Shown here one piece after another: positions 1 through 7,738 of a stretch of 64,000 nt of DNA; positions within the stretch are counted from its first letter, which is position 1, and the number at the start of each line of letters is the position of its first letter. The translations under genes were made by a program, and so were the position numbers. The notes under the pieces are model-generated. The model was not told the origin of the DNA. It saw nothing but the letters and a program-made list of their open reading frames with translations, and made no database searches. This stretch comes from Mycobacterium yunnanensis (lineage in GTDB: Bacteria; Actinomycetota; Actinomycetes; Mycobacteriales; Mycobacteriaceae). Location: NCBI RefSeq assembly GCF_025823185.1, contig NZ_JACKVK010000004.1:248001-312000 (forward strand), given 5' to 3'.

Positions 1-1286
1 CCGAATTGCAGGCGTACTTCCAACGCGTCATGGACGACCGCGGCGTCACGCCGCACGTCCGGTGGCAGACCGAAGTCGTCGCCGCAACGTGGGACGAGGC
101 CGCCGCGACGTGGGACGTTCGCACCCGTGCCGCCGACGGCACCGAGTCGACGCTACGTGCCCGCGCGGTGATCAGCGCGGTCGGTCAGCTCGACCGGCCG
201 CACATCCCCCCGATCGACGGGCGGGAATCGTTCGCCGGCAACGCCTTTCACTCCGCCCGGTGGGACCACTCGGTCGACCTGCGGGGTCGTCGCGTGGGGT
301 TGATCGGCGCGGGCGCCAGCGGCTTTCAGATCGCGCCGGCCATCGCCGAGGACGTCGAACATCTCACCGTCTTCCAGCGCACCGCCCAATGGATGTTCCC
401 CAATCCCAACTACCACGAAGCCGTCGGACCCGGCGTGCAGTGGGCTCTGCGCCACCTGCCGTTCTATGGTCGGTGGTACCGGTTCCTGCTGTTCTGGCCG
501 GGGTGTGACAAGGGATTGGCGGCGGCCCGCGTCGACCCCGACTATCCCGATCAGCAACGGGCCGTCAGCGAGATCAACGAGCTCACCCGGCTCGTGTTCA
601 CGGAGTGGATCACGAGCCAAGTCGGCGACGACACCGAACTCGCGGACAAGGTCGTCCCGGACTATCCGGCGACCGGCAAGCGCACTCTGCAGGACAACGG
701 CAGCTGGCTCAAGACGCTGACCCGCGACGACGTCGACCTGGTGCGCACCCCCATCGACCATCTCACTCCCGACGCGGTGGTGACCGCCGACGGCACGCAC
801 CACCACGTCGACGTCATCGTCTACGCCACCGGCTTTCGTGCCGGGGATCTCTTGTGGCCCATGACCGTCACCGGTCGAGACGGCCGCGACCTCCGCGGTC
901 AGTGGGGCGAACGACCCGCGGCCCACCTCGGCATCACGGTGCCCGGCTTCCCGAACTTCTTCTGCATGTACGGCCCCGGCACCAACCTCGCCAGCGGCGG
1001 CAGCCTGATCTTCCACTCCGAATGTCAAATGCGCTACATCGCAGGCTGTTTGGAGCACCTGATCACCGACAACCATCGTTCCATGGAGCCGCGCCAAGAC
1101 GTCACCGACGAGTGGGTGCGACGCAGTCAGGCGGAGATGCGCACCCTGGTGTGGGCGCATCCGAGTATCGAGCATTCCTTCTACAAGAACAGCCACGGCG
1201 AGGTGTACACCCTGAGCCCGTGGCGACTGGTCGACTACTGGGCCTGGACGCGGGTCGTCGACCCGGACGACTTCGTCTTTCGTTGA
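1..1286 (+). CDS. Flavin-containing / Baeyer-Villiger type monooxygenase (5' truncated by window edge)
   Basis: Class B flavoprotein monooxygenase (FAD and NADPH, inserts one oxygen atom into ketones or similar substrates). The reading frame is open to the window edge, so the N-terminal FAD-binding GxGxxG is missing; about 427 codons remain. Two diagnostic motifs are visible: the Baeyer-Villiger fingerprint FxGxxxHxxxWD (FAGNAFHSARWD, about residues 76-87 of the visible part) and the NADPH-binding GAGASG (about 101-106). The C-terminus is normal, ending in a TGA just before a strong hairpin. Resembles the 4-hydroxyacetophenone monooxygenase group common in mycobacteria; the substrate cannot be told from sequence. 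Confidence 0.9.
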   Translation, partial: ELQAYFQRVMDDRGVTPHVRWQTEVVAATWDEAAATWDVRTRAADGTESTLRARAVISAVGQLDRPHIPPIDGRESFAGNAFHSARWDHSVDLRGRRVGLIGAGASGFQIAPAIAEDVEHLTVFQRTAQWMFPNPNYHEAVGPGVQWALRHLPFYGRWYRFLLFWPGCDKGLAAARVDPDYPDQQRAVSEINELTRLVFTEWITSQVGDDTELADKVVPDYPATGKRTLQDNGSWLKTLTRDDVDLVRTPIDHLTPDAVVTADGTHHHVDVIVYATGFRAGDLLWPMTVTGRDGRDLRGQWGERPAAHLGITVPGFPNFFCMYGPGTNLASGGSLIFHSECQMRYIAGCLEHLITDNHRSMEPRQDVTDEWVRRSQAEMRTLVWAHPSIEHSFYKNSHGEVYTLSPWRLVDYWAWTRVVDPDDFVFR

Positions 1287-1312
1287 TTCGTCACCCCCAC
1301 CAGTCCAAACAT

Positions 1313-1345
1313 GAATTCCTGCAGCCACATTGGCTGCAGGAATTC
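1313..1345. terminator. Perfect 15-bp hairpin between convergent genes
   Basis: Inverted repeat with arms 1313-1327 and 1331-1345, perfectly complementary over 15 bp with a 3-nt CAT loop. It sits between the stop of the monooxygenase and the stop of the convergent SRPBCC gene, so it probably ends transcription from both sides. There is no T-tract, as is usual for mycobacterial terminator-like hairpins. Confidence 0.75.
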
Positions 1346-1363
1346 CCGCGCCACGCGTCGGCG

Positions 1364-1816
1364 TCACGCCTCGACGACGGCCTTGATTCGCTCCAGGGTC
1401 TTGCGCATGTCGCGGACGTTGCGGCGAGTGCGCAGCTGCCCGCCGAATACGCCGAACAACGTCGTCATCAGCCCCTCGTTCATCCGGAAGGATTCGGTAA
1501 CCTCGGTGCCGCCCCCGGCCGGGACGAATCGGTAATGCCAGTTGTTCACCGGCCGGTCGCCGATGAGCACTTCGAAGCCGAACTCCCGGCCGGGGTCGCA
1601 CGCCGTGACGCGACACGTCGTCCAATAGACGGGGCCGATCTCGTTGCGCTTGACGTGCCCCCGGAACATCGCGCCGAGCGCCGGCCCCGTAGCGCCGCCG
1701 AGCCACTCCGCCTCGAACGTCTCAGGGGAGAACCGGCCGGTGTTGCGAACGTCGGCGACGAGATCCCACACCTTCTCCGCGGGGGCATCCATCGCCACGG
1801 TGACAGCTGCCTGCAT
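1364..1816 (-). CDS. SRPBCC family protein (polyketide cyclase/START-like fold)
   Basis: 150-residue single-domain protein of the SRPBCC (Bet v 1-like) superfamily, which binds hydrophobic ligands in a deep cavity. The N-terminus runs MQAAVTVAMDAPAEKVWDL, the typical first strand and helix, followed by DVRNTGRFSPE and a C-terminal long helix (RNVRDMRKTLERIKAV). Start chosen at the only ATG before the conserved first strand; no GTG/ATG lies just upstream in frame. Divergent from the methyltransferase starting near 1871. Function unknown; mycobacteria have many paralogues. Confidence 0.82.
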   Translation of the reverse strand: MQAAVTVAMDAPAEKVWDLVADVRNTGRFSPETFEAEWLGGATGPALGAMFRGHVKRNEIGPVYWTTCRVTACDPGREFGFEVLIGDRPVNNWHYRFVPAGGGTEVTESFRMNEGLMTTLFGVFGGQLRTRRNVRDMRKTLERIKAVVEA

Positions 1817-1870
1817 CCGGGAACCCGCCTTCGTCAGTCGAACGCCATGGTCAGCTGTCACGATAGGCGG

Positions 1871-2653
1871 GTGACCGACTGGAACGGGGACGAATACGCC
1901 GAGCTCAGCGGGTTGCAGCGGATGATGATCACCGAGGCGATGGCGGGGCTCGAGTTCCGCGCCGACGACCACGTCCTCGACATCGGTTGCGGTGACGGCT
2001 TTCTCACCGGCGCCATCGCTTCCCTGGCGCCGCGCGGGATGGTGATCGGAGCCGACCCGTCGCACCGGATGATCGCCACCGCGGCCACCGCAGCCACCGT
2101 CGGGGATGCCGGCCCGCAATTCGTCGTCGCCGACGTCCGCGCGCTGCCGTTCGCCTGCGTCTTCGACGCGGCGGTGTCCTTCAACGCGCTGCACTGGGTG
2201 CCGGAAGGACGCCTGGCCCTGAGTCAGATCGCCGCCGTGCTCAAACCCGGTGGGTCGTTGGTGGTGCAGGTGGTCTGCGCCGGACCGCGCCCCAGCCTGG
2301 AGGACGTGACGACCACCGTGTCCCGTCGACCTCGGTGGGCGCCGTGGTTCGAGGGCTTCGACCCGCCGTTCGTGCACGTGAATCCCGATGGATACGAGGC
2401 GTTGGCAGCGTCGGCCGGCTTGGTGCTCGACGATCTCGTGGTCAACGACCGGCAGTGGGACTTCGGATCCCGGGAGGCCTTCCAGCGCTGGTCTGCAATG
2501 GGGTCGACGGCCTGGACCGATCGCCTGCCAGTCGAGGAACGCGAACGATTCGTCGCCGATCAGGTCGACGCCTACGAGCGAGTGACCGGAACCGCGGGTC
2601 TGTTCGCCTTCATGCAGATGCGGGCGCGCATGCATCGCGGGCAGACTGGGTGA
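1871..2653 (+). CDS. Class I SAM-dependent methyltransferase
   Basis: 260 residues from GTG. SAM-binding motif I is VLDIGCGDGFLTG, the acidic end of strand 2 is GADPS, and FVVADVRALPF is the motif-II region; the shape is that of the ubiE/type-11 group. Substrate unknown. An in-frame ATG at 1847 would add eight residues; neither start has a strong Shine-Dalgarno, and GGCGG just before the GTG is weak support. The next gene (F420-type oxidoreductase) starts one base after the stop, so the two, and probably the ABM-domain gene, form a transcription unit. Confidence 0.82.
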   Translation: MTDWNGDEYAELSGLQRMMITEAMAGLEFRADDHVLDIGCGDGFLTGAIASLAPRGMVIGADPSHRMIATAATAATVGDAGPQFVVADVRALPFACVFDAAVSFNALHWVPEGRLALSQIAAVLKPGGSLVVQVVCAGPRPSLEDVTTTVSRRPRWAPWFEGFDPPFVHVNPDGYEALAASAGLVLDDLVVNDRQWDFGSREAFQRWSAMGSTAWTDRLPVEERERFVADQVDAYERVTGTAGLFAFMQMRARMHRGQTG

Positions 2654-2654
2654 G

Positions 2655-3542
2655 GTGAAGATTCGATTCGGCGTGAGCCTCGGCTCTGGCCCCGCCGCCA
2701 GTCCCACCGAGTTGGCCGATCTCGTCGACCGACTGGAAGCTGCCGGCGTCGACTCGCTGTGGTTCTCCGAACTGGTCTACGACGACGCCGTCGACCCCGT
2801 CGTCGGCATGGCCTACGCGCTGGCACGCACCACCAAGCTCAAGGTGGGCACGTCGGTGGCGATCCTGCCCGGCCGCCACCCGGTGCTCGTCGCCAAGCAG
2901 CTCGCGTCGCTCGCCGCCCTCGCTCCCAAGCGGGTACTGCCCGTCTTCGGACTCCGGTCGGCGCTCCCCGCCGAGCGGGACGCCTTCGTCGTGCCCGACG
3001 GCAGTCGCGGCGCGGTCTTCGACGAAGCCCTCGCCATGCTCCGGGCGGCACTGCGGTCCGACGGCGACGACTTCACCGGTGAGTTCTTCTCGGCGCGATC
3101 GATGGCCGTCGGTCCCCGCGCGGCCCGGCCGGTCGACATCTGGCTGGGCGGATCGGCGCCGAGTGCGTTTCGCCGCATCGGCCGGCTCGCCGACGGCTGG
3201 CTCGGCTCGTTCCTGACCCCCGAGGAAGCGCGCCGCGGTCGCGAAGCGATCGAGGTGGCCGCCGCCGAGGCGGGTCGAGCCGTCGAGGCCGACCATTACG
3301 GCATCAACGTCGCCGTCGCCGAGAACGGCTTGTCCGACGACGTCGTCGCCGCGGTGCGGGCACGACGGCCCGACGTCGACCCGGCCGAGTTGGTCGCCGA
3401 CGGGTGGCCTGCGTTGCACCGAATGATCGACGGGTACGTCGGCGCGGGGTTGACCAAGTTCGTGATTCGCCCGACCGGCGGCACGCGTGCCGTCGACTTC
3501 GTCGACCGCTTCGCCAGCGAACTGCTACCGAGGGAGAATTGA
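2655..3542 (+). CDS. LLM-class F420-dependent oxidoreductase
   Basis: 295 residues with the bacterial-luciferase-like TIM barrel: N-terminal strand KIRFGVSLGSG, SLWFSELVYDD, the strand KVGTSVAILPGRHPVLVAKQLASLAALAPKR in its usual place, and IWLGGSAPSAFRRIGRLADGW near the F420/flavin phosphate site. In mycobacteria these enzymes usually use coenzyme F420 for hydride transfer; no substrate can be assigned. GTG start immediately after the methyltransferase stop, suggesting translational coupling. Confidence 0.88.
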   Translation: MKIRFGVSLGSGPAASPTELADLVDRLEAAGVDSLWFSELVYDDAVDPVVGMAYALARTTKLKVGTSVAILPGRHPVLVAKQLASLAALAPKRVLPVFGLRSALPAERDAFVVPDGSRGAVFDEALAMLRAALRSDGDDFTGEFFSARSMAVGPRAARPVDIWLGGSAPSAFRRIGRLADGWLGSFLTPEEARRGREAIEVAAAEAGRAVEADHYGINVAVAENGLSDDVVAAVRARRPDVDPAELVADGWPALHRMIDGYVGAGLTKFVIRPTGGTRAVDFVDRFASELLPREN

Positions 3543-3546
3543 GCAC

Positions 3547-3855
3547 GTGACCGAGGACGTGGACCGCAGCGTCGTCGTCGCAGGACATCTGATGGTGGAC
3601 CCCGACGGGCGCGACGACTACCTGGCCACCTGTGTCGAGGTCGTCCGGCAGGCGCGTGCCGCATCGGGGTGCCTGGACTTCGCCATCTCGGCTGACGTCC
3701 TGGATCCGGGTCGTGTCAACGTCTACGAACGGTGGGTCTCGCAAGCCGCTGCCGAGACCTTTCGCGGTAGTGGTCCGAGCGACGAACAGGGCGCCGCGCT
3801 GCTGGGGGCGTCGGTTGCGGAGTACGACACCACCTCGCAACGATTCCTCACGTGA
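3547..3855 (+). CDS. Antibiotic biosynthesis monooxygenase (ABM) domain protein
   Basis: 102-residue ferredoxin-like ABM-fold protein: VVVAGHLMVDPDGRDDYLATCVEVVRQARAASGCLDFAIS then a VNVYERWVS strand, the classic order of the dimeric alpha-beta barrel family (quinol monooxygenases, heme-degrading proteins, non-catalytic members). GTG start four bases after the preceding stop with GGGAGA upstream. Last gene of the run beginning at the methyltransferase. Catalytic activity uncertain. Confidence 0.78.
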   Translation: MTEDVDRSVVVAGHLMVDPDGRDDYLATCVEVVRQARAASGCLDFAISADVLDPGRVNVYERWVSQAAAETFRGSGPSDEQGAALLGASVAEYDTTSQRFLT

Positions 3856-4033
3856 GCGGTCAGCAAACCGTGCTTACGGCTCGGTGACACCGGCGGTTGC
3901 TGGCCGCACCGAATTAGAGGTGCACTCGCCGTTTCGGGTAGTCTTCCTCAGATTGCGCGGACCTACGGGGGATGGCTCTCGAGAACGCGGAGCCGCCGAC
4001 TCTACTCAAAATCCTGACGCCGAAGGCTGAACT

Positions 4034-4918
4034 GTGCCAGATACGAAGAACGACACCCAGGGCTTGACGCCGCACTTCGAAGACGTGCAGGCGCACTACG
4101 ACCTCTCCGACGACTTCTTCCGGCTGTTCCTGGATCCCACCCAGACCTACAGCTGCGCGTACTTCGAGCGTGACGACATGACGCTCGAGGAAGCCCAGAT
4201 CGCGAAGATCGACCTGTCGCTCGGCAAGCTCGGACTCGAGCCGGGGATGACGCTGCTCGACATCGGCTGCGGCTGGGGTGCGACGGTCAACCGGGCCCTG
4301 GAACGCCACGACGTCGACGTCGTCGGGCTGACGCTCAGCAAGAACCAGCAGGCCTACGTCAAGGAGTTGCTGGCGAAGTCGGACAGCCCCCGTCGCAAGG
4401 ACGTGCTCCTGCAAGGCTGGGAGCAGTTTCGCGAGCCGGTGGACCGCATCGTGTCGATCGGTGCGTTCGAGCACTTCGGCCGCGACCGCTACGACGACTT
4501 CTTCGAGATGGCCTACGGCGTGCTGCCCGAGGACGGCGTCATGCTGCTGCACACCATCGTCAAGCCCAGTGACGACGAATTCGCCGACCGCAAGCTGCCG
4601 TTGACGATGAACAAGCTGAAGTTCTTCAAGTTCATCATGGACGAGATCTTCCCCGGCGGAGACCTTCCTCAGGTCACCAAGGTGGAGGAGCACGCCACCA
4701 AGGCCGGCTTTACGGTGACCAGGGTCCAGCCGTTGCGGCTGCACTACGCCCGCACGCTGGAAATCTGGGCGGCGGCACTCGAGGCCCGCAAGGACGAGGC
4801 CATCGCGATCCAGTCCCAAGAGGTCTACGACCGCTACATGCGGTACCTGACCGGCTGCGCGGAACTGTTCACCGAGGGCTACACCGACATCTGTCAGTTC
4901 ACGCTCGCGAAGTCCTAA
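4034..4918 (+). CDS. Cyclopropane mycolic acid synthase family methyltransferase
   Basis: 294 residues, usual length for the mycolic acid methyltransferases (CmaA/PcaA/MmaA) that build cyclopropane or methyl-branched groups on meromycolate chains from SAM. Visible hallmarks: N-terminal HFEDVQAHYDLSDDFF, DPTQTYSCAYFERDDMTLEEAQ, motif I LDIGCGWG (75-82), GLTLSKNQ, and GAFEHFG of the active site. The C-terminal RYLTGCAELFTEGYTD is characteristic. GTG start. Overlaps the convergent agmatinase gene by 4 bp at the stops. Which position it modifies cannot be told; closest by eye to PcaA/CmaA. Confidence 0.92.
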   Translation: MPDTKNDTQGLTPHFEDVQAHYDLSDDFFRLFLDPTQTYSCAYFERDDMTLEEAQIAKIDLSLGKLGLEPGMTLLDIGCGWGATVNRALERHDVDVVGLTLSKNQQAYVKELLAKSDSPRRKDVLLQGWEQFREPVDRIVSIGAFEHFGRDRYDDFFEMAYGVLPEDGVMLLHTIVKPSDDEFADRKLPLTMNKLKFFKFIMDEIFPGGDLPQVTKVEEHATKAGFTVTRVQPLRLHYARTLEIWAAALEARKDEAIAIQSQEVYDRYMRYLTGCAELFTEGYTDICQFTLAKS

Positions 4919-5970
4919 CGGCGCCCGGGCGGCCCCATCTCGGCTCCCGCAGCGTCGCGGCGCCGGGCCGCCATGCCGGCGAGGGCCTCGAACACCACTC
5001 GGTGCGCGGCGTTCACCGTCAGCTCGGCATGGTCGTAGGCGGGTGCCACCTCCACCACGTCGACTCCCGCGACATCGTGGTCGTAGCAGAGCTGGCGCAC
5101 CATCCGAAGCAAGTCGACGCTGGTGATCCCGCCGGGCTCCGGGGTGCCCGTGCCAGGGGCGTGGGCGGGGTCGAGGACGTCGATGTCCACCGACAGATAC
5201 AGCTTGTCGGCCTTGGCCAGCGCCTCGCCGACCGCGTCGGCCATCACGGCCTTGAAGCCGCGCTCCCAGATCTCCTGCATGGTGTGCCACACCATGCCCT
5301 GTTCCTGCATCCACTCGAAGGTGTCCTGCGGCGGCCAGTACCCACGCAGACCCACCTGCACGAAGTGGGTGCCGGGGACCGCGCCGGACTCGATCAGCCG
5401 GCGCATGGGGGTGCCGTGGCTGGCCAGGTTGCCGTCGATGATGTCGGCGGTGTCGGCGTGCGCGTCGAAGTGCACGATGCCGACGTTGCCGTAGCCGTGC
5501 ACGTCGGCGACCGCGGTGGCCGACGGCCAGGTGATCGAGTGATCCCCGCCCAGCACCACCGGCACGATGCCGCGGGAGGCGACCGCCGCCACGCGCTCAC
5601 GGATGTTGGCGTGCGACACCTCGGTCATGCCGTGCGGGCAGAACGCGTCGCCGAAGTCGACGACCTCCAGCCAGTCGAAGATCTCCAGGCCCAAATCCAT
5701 GTGATAGGTACCCGGTTCGTAGGCCGTCGCCCGAATGGCCCGCGGGCCGAACCGCGCACCAGGGCGATTCGTCGTCGCGACGTCGAACGGTGCTCCCACG
5801 ATCGCGACGTCGGGTTGCCACGCGTCGAGTTGCTCGACCTCGGTCAGGAACGGTCGATGGCCGAAGGTGGCAAGCCCCGAATAGGGCAGGTCCAGTTGCT
5901 CGGCCATGCCCGGCGGGAGTTCGCGACGGGGTGCGTCGGCGTGCGAATGGTCCCCGTGATCATGGCTCAT
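4915..5970 (-). CDS. speB: Agmatinase / arginase family ureohydrolase
   Basis: 351 residues. Hydrolyses a guanidino substrate (agmatine to putrescine and urea, by family). Binuclear manganese site is intact: GGDHS, DAHAD and SVDIDVLDP motifs in order, plus HAPGTGTPEPGG. The N-terminus carries a His-rich MSHDHGDHSHADA stretch, unusual and possibly metal-binding. Some homologues act on guanidinobutyrate or other guanidines, so the substrate is inferred. Stop overlaps the convergent mycolate methyltransferase; the thioesterase gene upstream overlaps its start by 4 bp, indicating an operon. Confidence 0.87.
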   Translation of the reverse strand: MSHDHGDHSHADAPRRELPPGMAEQLDLPYSGLATFGHRPFLTEVEQLDAWQPDVAIVGAPFDVATTNRPGARFGPRAIRATAYEPGTYHMDLGLEIFDWLEVVDFGDAFCPHGMTEVSHANIRERVAAVASRGIVPVVLGGDHSITWPSATAVADVHGYGNVGIVHFDAHADTADIIDGNLASHGTPMRRLIESGAVPGTHFVQVGLRGYWPPQDTFEWMQEQGMVWHTMQEIWERGFKAVMADAVGEALAKADKLYLSVDIDVLDPAHAPGTGTPEPGGITSVDLLRMVRQLCYDHDVAGVDVVEVAPAYDHAELTVNAAHRVVFEALAGMAARRRDAAGAEMGPPGRR

Positions 5971-6428
5971 GGGGCGACGGTACCGCCATCGGGCGCGTCA
6001 AGCCCTTGACTCGCAACGCGAGTGAGCGCGTCGCGCACTTCGGGAGGGATCTCGCGGCTGGTCCAGTCCTGCGTCGACACCACGACGTAGACGTTGCGGC
6101 CCCGGGTCGTGGTGACCTCGGTTCCGTCGGCGGCGCGGCGCACCGCCTCGAAGGCCAACGAGAAGCTCGTCCGCCCGGTCGACACGCAGCGTGCCTCGAC
6201 GCGGACGTCGTCGCGCCAGCGCACGGGGGCGAGGTAGTCGAGCTCGGCGTGCACCAACTGCAGATCCAGGCCCCATTCCTCGAATCGGGCGATCGACACC
6301 CCGAGGTGGTCGAGGTAGGCCGTCGAGGTCTCGTCGAACCAGGTGAGGTAGTGGCCGTGGAACACCACGCCCTGCTGGTCGACTTCGGCGTAACGGGGGA
6401 CGATCGGCAGGCAGAACGCGTCGGTCAC
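5967..6428 (-). CDS. Acyl-CoA thioesterase (4HBT hotdog fold)
   Basis: 153-residue hotdog-fold thioesterase. The 4-hydroxybenzoyl-CoA thioesterase signature is present: YAEVDQQGVVFHGHYLTWFDE (catalytic Asp in EVDQQGVV), then YLAPVRWRDDVRVEARC and TEVTTTRGRNVYVVV strands. GTG start chosen at the first codon of the conserved region. Its stop overlaps the agmatinase start (ATGA type), so the two are likely cotranscribed. Divergent from the dehydratase gene 42 bp away. Confidence 0.84.
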   Translation of the reverse strand: MTDAFCLPIVPRYAEVDQQGVVFHGHYLTWFDETSTAYLDHLGVSIARFEEWGLDLQLVHAELDYLAPVRWRDDVRVEARCVSTGRTSFSLAFEAVRRAADGTEVTTTRGRNVYVVVSTQDWTSREIPPEVRDALTRVASQGLDAPDGGTVAP

Positions 6429-6470
6429 ACCGACACCCTTGCAGTCGACGCCTGCTGACAGACTCGAGGC

Positions 6471-7418
6471 ATGCACGTGGTCACCGTCGACGACATCAGG
6501 GCCGCCGCCGAACGCATTCGTGGATCGGTCGTGCGGACGCCGCTGATCCCCGCCCCGTGGGGCGATCCGGAGCGTCCGCTCTTCCTCAAACCAGAGAACC
6601 TGCAGGCAATCGGTGCGTTCAAGGTCCGTGGCGCGTTCAACGCGATCAGCCACCTCGATCCCGCCGTCCGGGCGCGGGGTGTCGTGGCGTATTCCAGCGG
6701 CAACCACGCCCAGGCCGTGGCGTACGCGGCCGCGACGTTCGGCGTCGCCGCCTCGATCGTCATGCCGGAGGAGACGCCGACGGTCAAGGTGGACGCCACC
6801 CGCAGCCACGGCGCCGAGGTCGTGCTGTGCGCCGCCGGCCAACGCGAGAAGGTGGCCGCGGACGTCGTGGCCAGGACCGGCGGGGTGCTGATCCCGCCGT
6901 TCGACCATCCCGACGTCATCGCCGGGCAGGGCACCATCGGGCTGGAGATCGTGGAGGACCTGCCCGACGTCGCGACCGTGATCGTCCCGGTGAGCGGCGG
7001 GGGCTTGGCGTCGGGCATCGGCACCGCGGTCAAGGCGCTCGCGCCCGGTGCCCGAATGATCGGCGTCGAACCCGAACTCGCCGCCGACACGGCCGCGAGC
7101 CTTGCGGCGGGGCGCCGGGTCGACTGGTCGATCGAGGATCGCAACCGCACGATCGCCGACGGGCTCCGATCGCAGCCCTCGGAGCTGACCTTCACTCACC
7201 TTCAGCGGGTACTCGACGATCTGATCACCGTGTCCGAGAACGACATTCGGGCCGCCGTGCGAGAGATCGCGCTGCGGGCGCACCTGGTGGCCGAACCCAG
7301 CGGCGCAACGGCGTTGGCGGCCTACCGAAGCCGCGACACCCCGCCCGGTCCGACGGTGATCGTGCTGTCGGGCGGCAACGTCGAACCGGCTCTGCTCGCG
7401 GAGATCCTCGCCAGCTGA
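6471..7418 (+). CDS. Threonine/serine dehydratase family PLP enzyme
   Basis: 315 residues, fold-type II PLP enzyme. Schiff-base lysine K51 in GAFKVRGAFNA, the substrate loop SSGNHAQ, the glycine-rich phosphate loop VSGGGLASG and the terminal LSGGNVEP are all present. No C-terminal ACT domain, so it is the short catabolic or serine-racemase-like form rather than the feedback-regulated IlvA. Deaminates a beta-hydroxy amino acid to a 2-oxo acid, or acts as a racemase. Ends 19 bp from the convergent small gene, with a palindrome between. Confidence 0.85.
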   Translation: MHVVTVDDIRAAAERIRGSVVRTPLIPAPWGDPERPLFLKPENLQAIGAFKVRGAFNAISHLDPAVRARGVVAYSSGNHAQAVAYAAATFGVAASIVMPEETPTVKVDATRSHGAEVVLCAAGQREKVAADVVARTGGVLIPPFDHPDVIAGQGTIGLEIVEDLPDVATVIVPVSGGGLASGIGTAVKALAPGARMIGVEPELAADTAASLAAGRRVDWSIEDRNRTIADGLRSQPSELTFTHLQRVLDDLITVSENDIRAAVREIALRAHLVAEPSGATALAAYRSRDTPPGPTVIVLSGGNVEPALLAEILAS

Positions 7419-7420
7419 CT

Positions 7421-7434
7421 GGTACGGCCGTACC
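7421..7434. terminator. 14-bp perfect palindrome between convergent genes
   Basis: GGTACGGCCGTACC is perfectly self-complementary and lies in the 19-bp gap between two convergent stop codons. Likely a compact two-way terminator, though the arms are short (7 bp). Confidence 0.4.
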
Positions 7435-7437
7435 GGA

Positions 7438-7635
7438 CTACCAGGTCAGCACCAGTGGGGTCGACACCTCACACCGGTCGCGCATGGCGTGCGCCCACGC
7501 GTCCTGCTCCGCGGCGGCCGTCAGCACTCGGCGGCGGCCCGACCACCCGCACGAACAGCTGGCGGTCGCGTCGAACCGGCCGAGCCGACGCACGGAAGCC
7601 ACGCCGGATTCCACCAGCAATTCCGGTGCCGTCAT
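7438..7635 (-). CDS. Small hypothetical protein with CxC motif
   Basis: 65 residues, not recognised. Contains FDATASCSCGWSGRRR, a Cys-x-Cys-Gly-Trp pattern seen in short mycobacterial proteins with zinc-ribbon-like knuckles, then an Ala/His helix (AAAEQDAWAHAM). Start set at the ATG with a strong Shine-Dalgarno (GAAGGAGG, about 5 nt upstream). An upstream in-frame ATG at 7710 lacks such support. Sits alone between the dehydratase and the peptide transporter. Confidence 0.65.
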   Translation of the reverse strand: MTAPELLVESGVASVRRLGRFDATASCSCGWSGRRRVLTAAAEQDAWAHAMRDRCEVSTPLVLTW

Positions 7636-7738
7636 GACGCCTCCTTCGCCGAAGCTCTCGGGTTCCATCATCGCGCCGACGTGGCGTGGATTCGGCCTAC
7701 GACAGGTCACAACTCGGCCAAGGCGCCGGTCGCGACGA

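Noticed and set aside
3856..4033. Promoter hexamers (TTGCTG and TAGTCT) before the mycolate methyltransferase
   Set aside because: The two are about 36 bp apart, far from the usual 16-19 bp, so they do not make a credible promoter.
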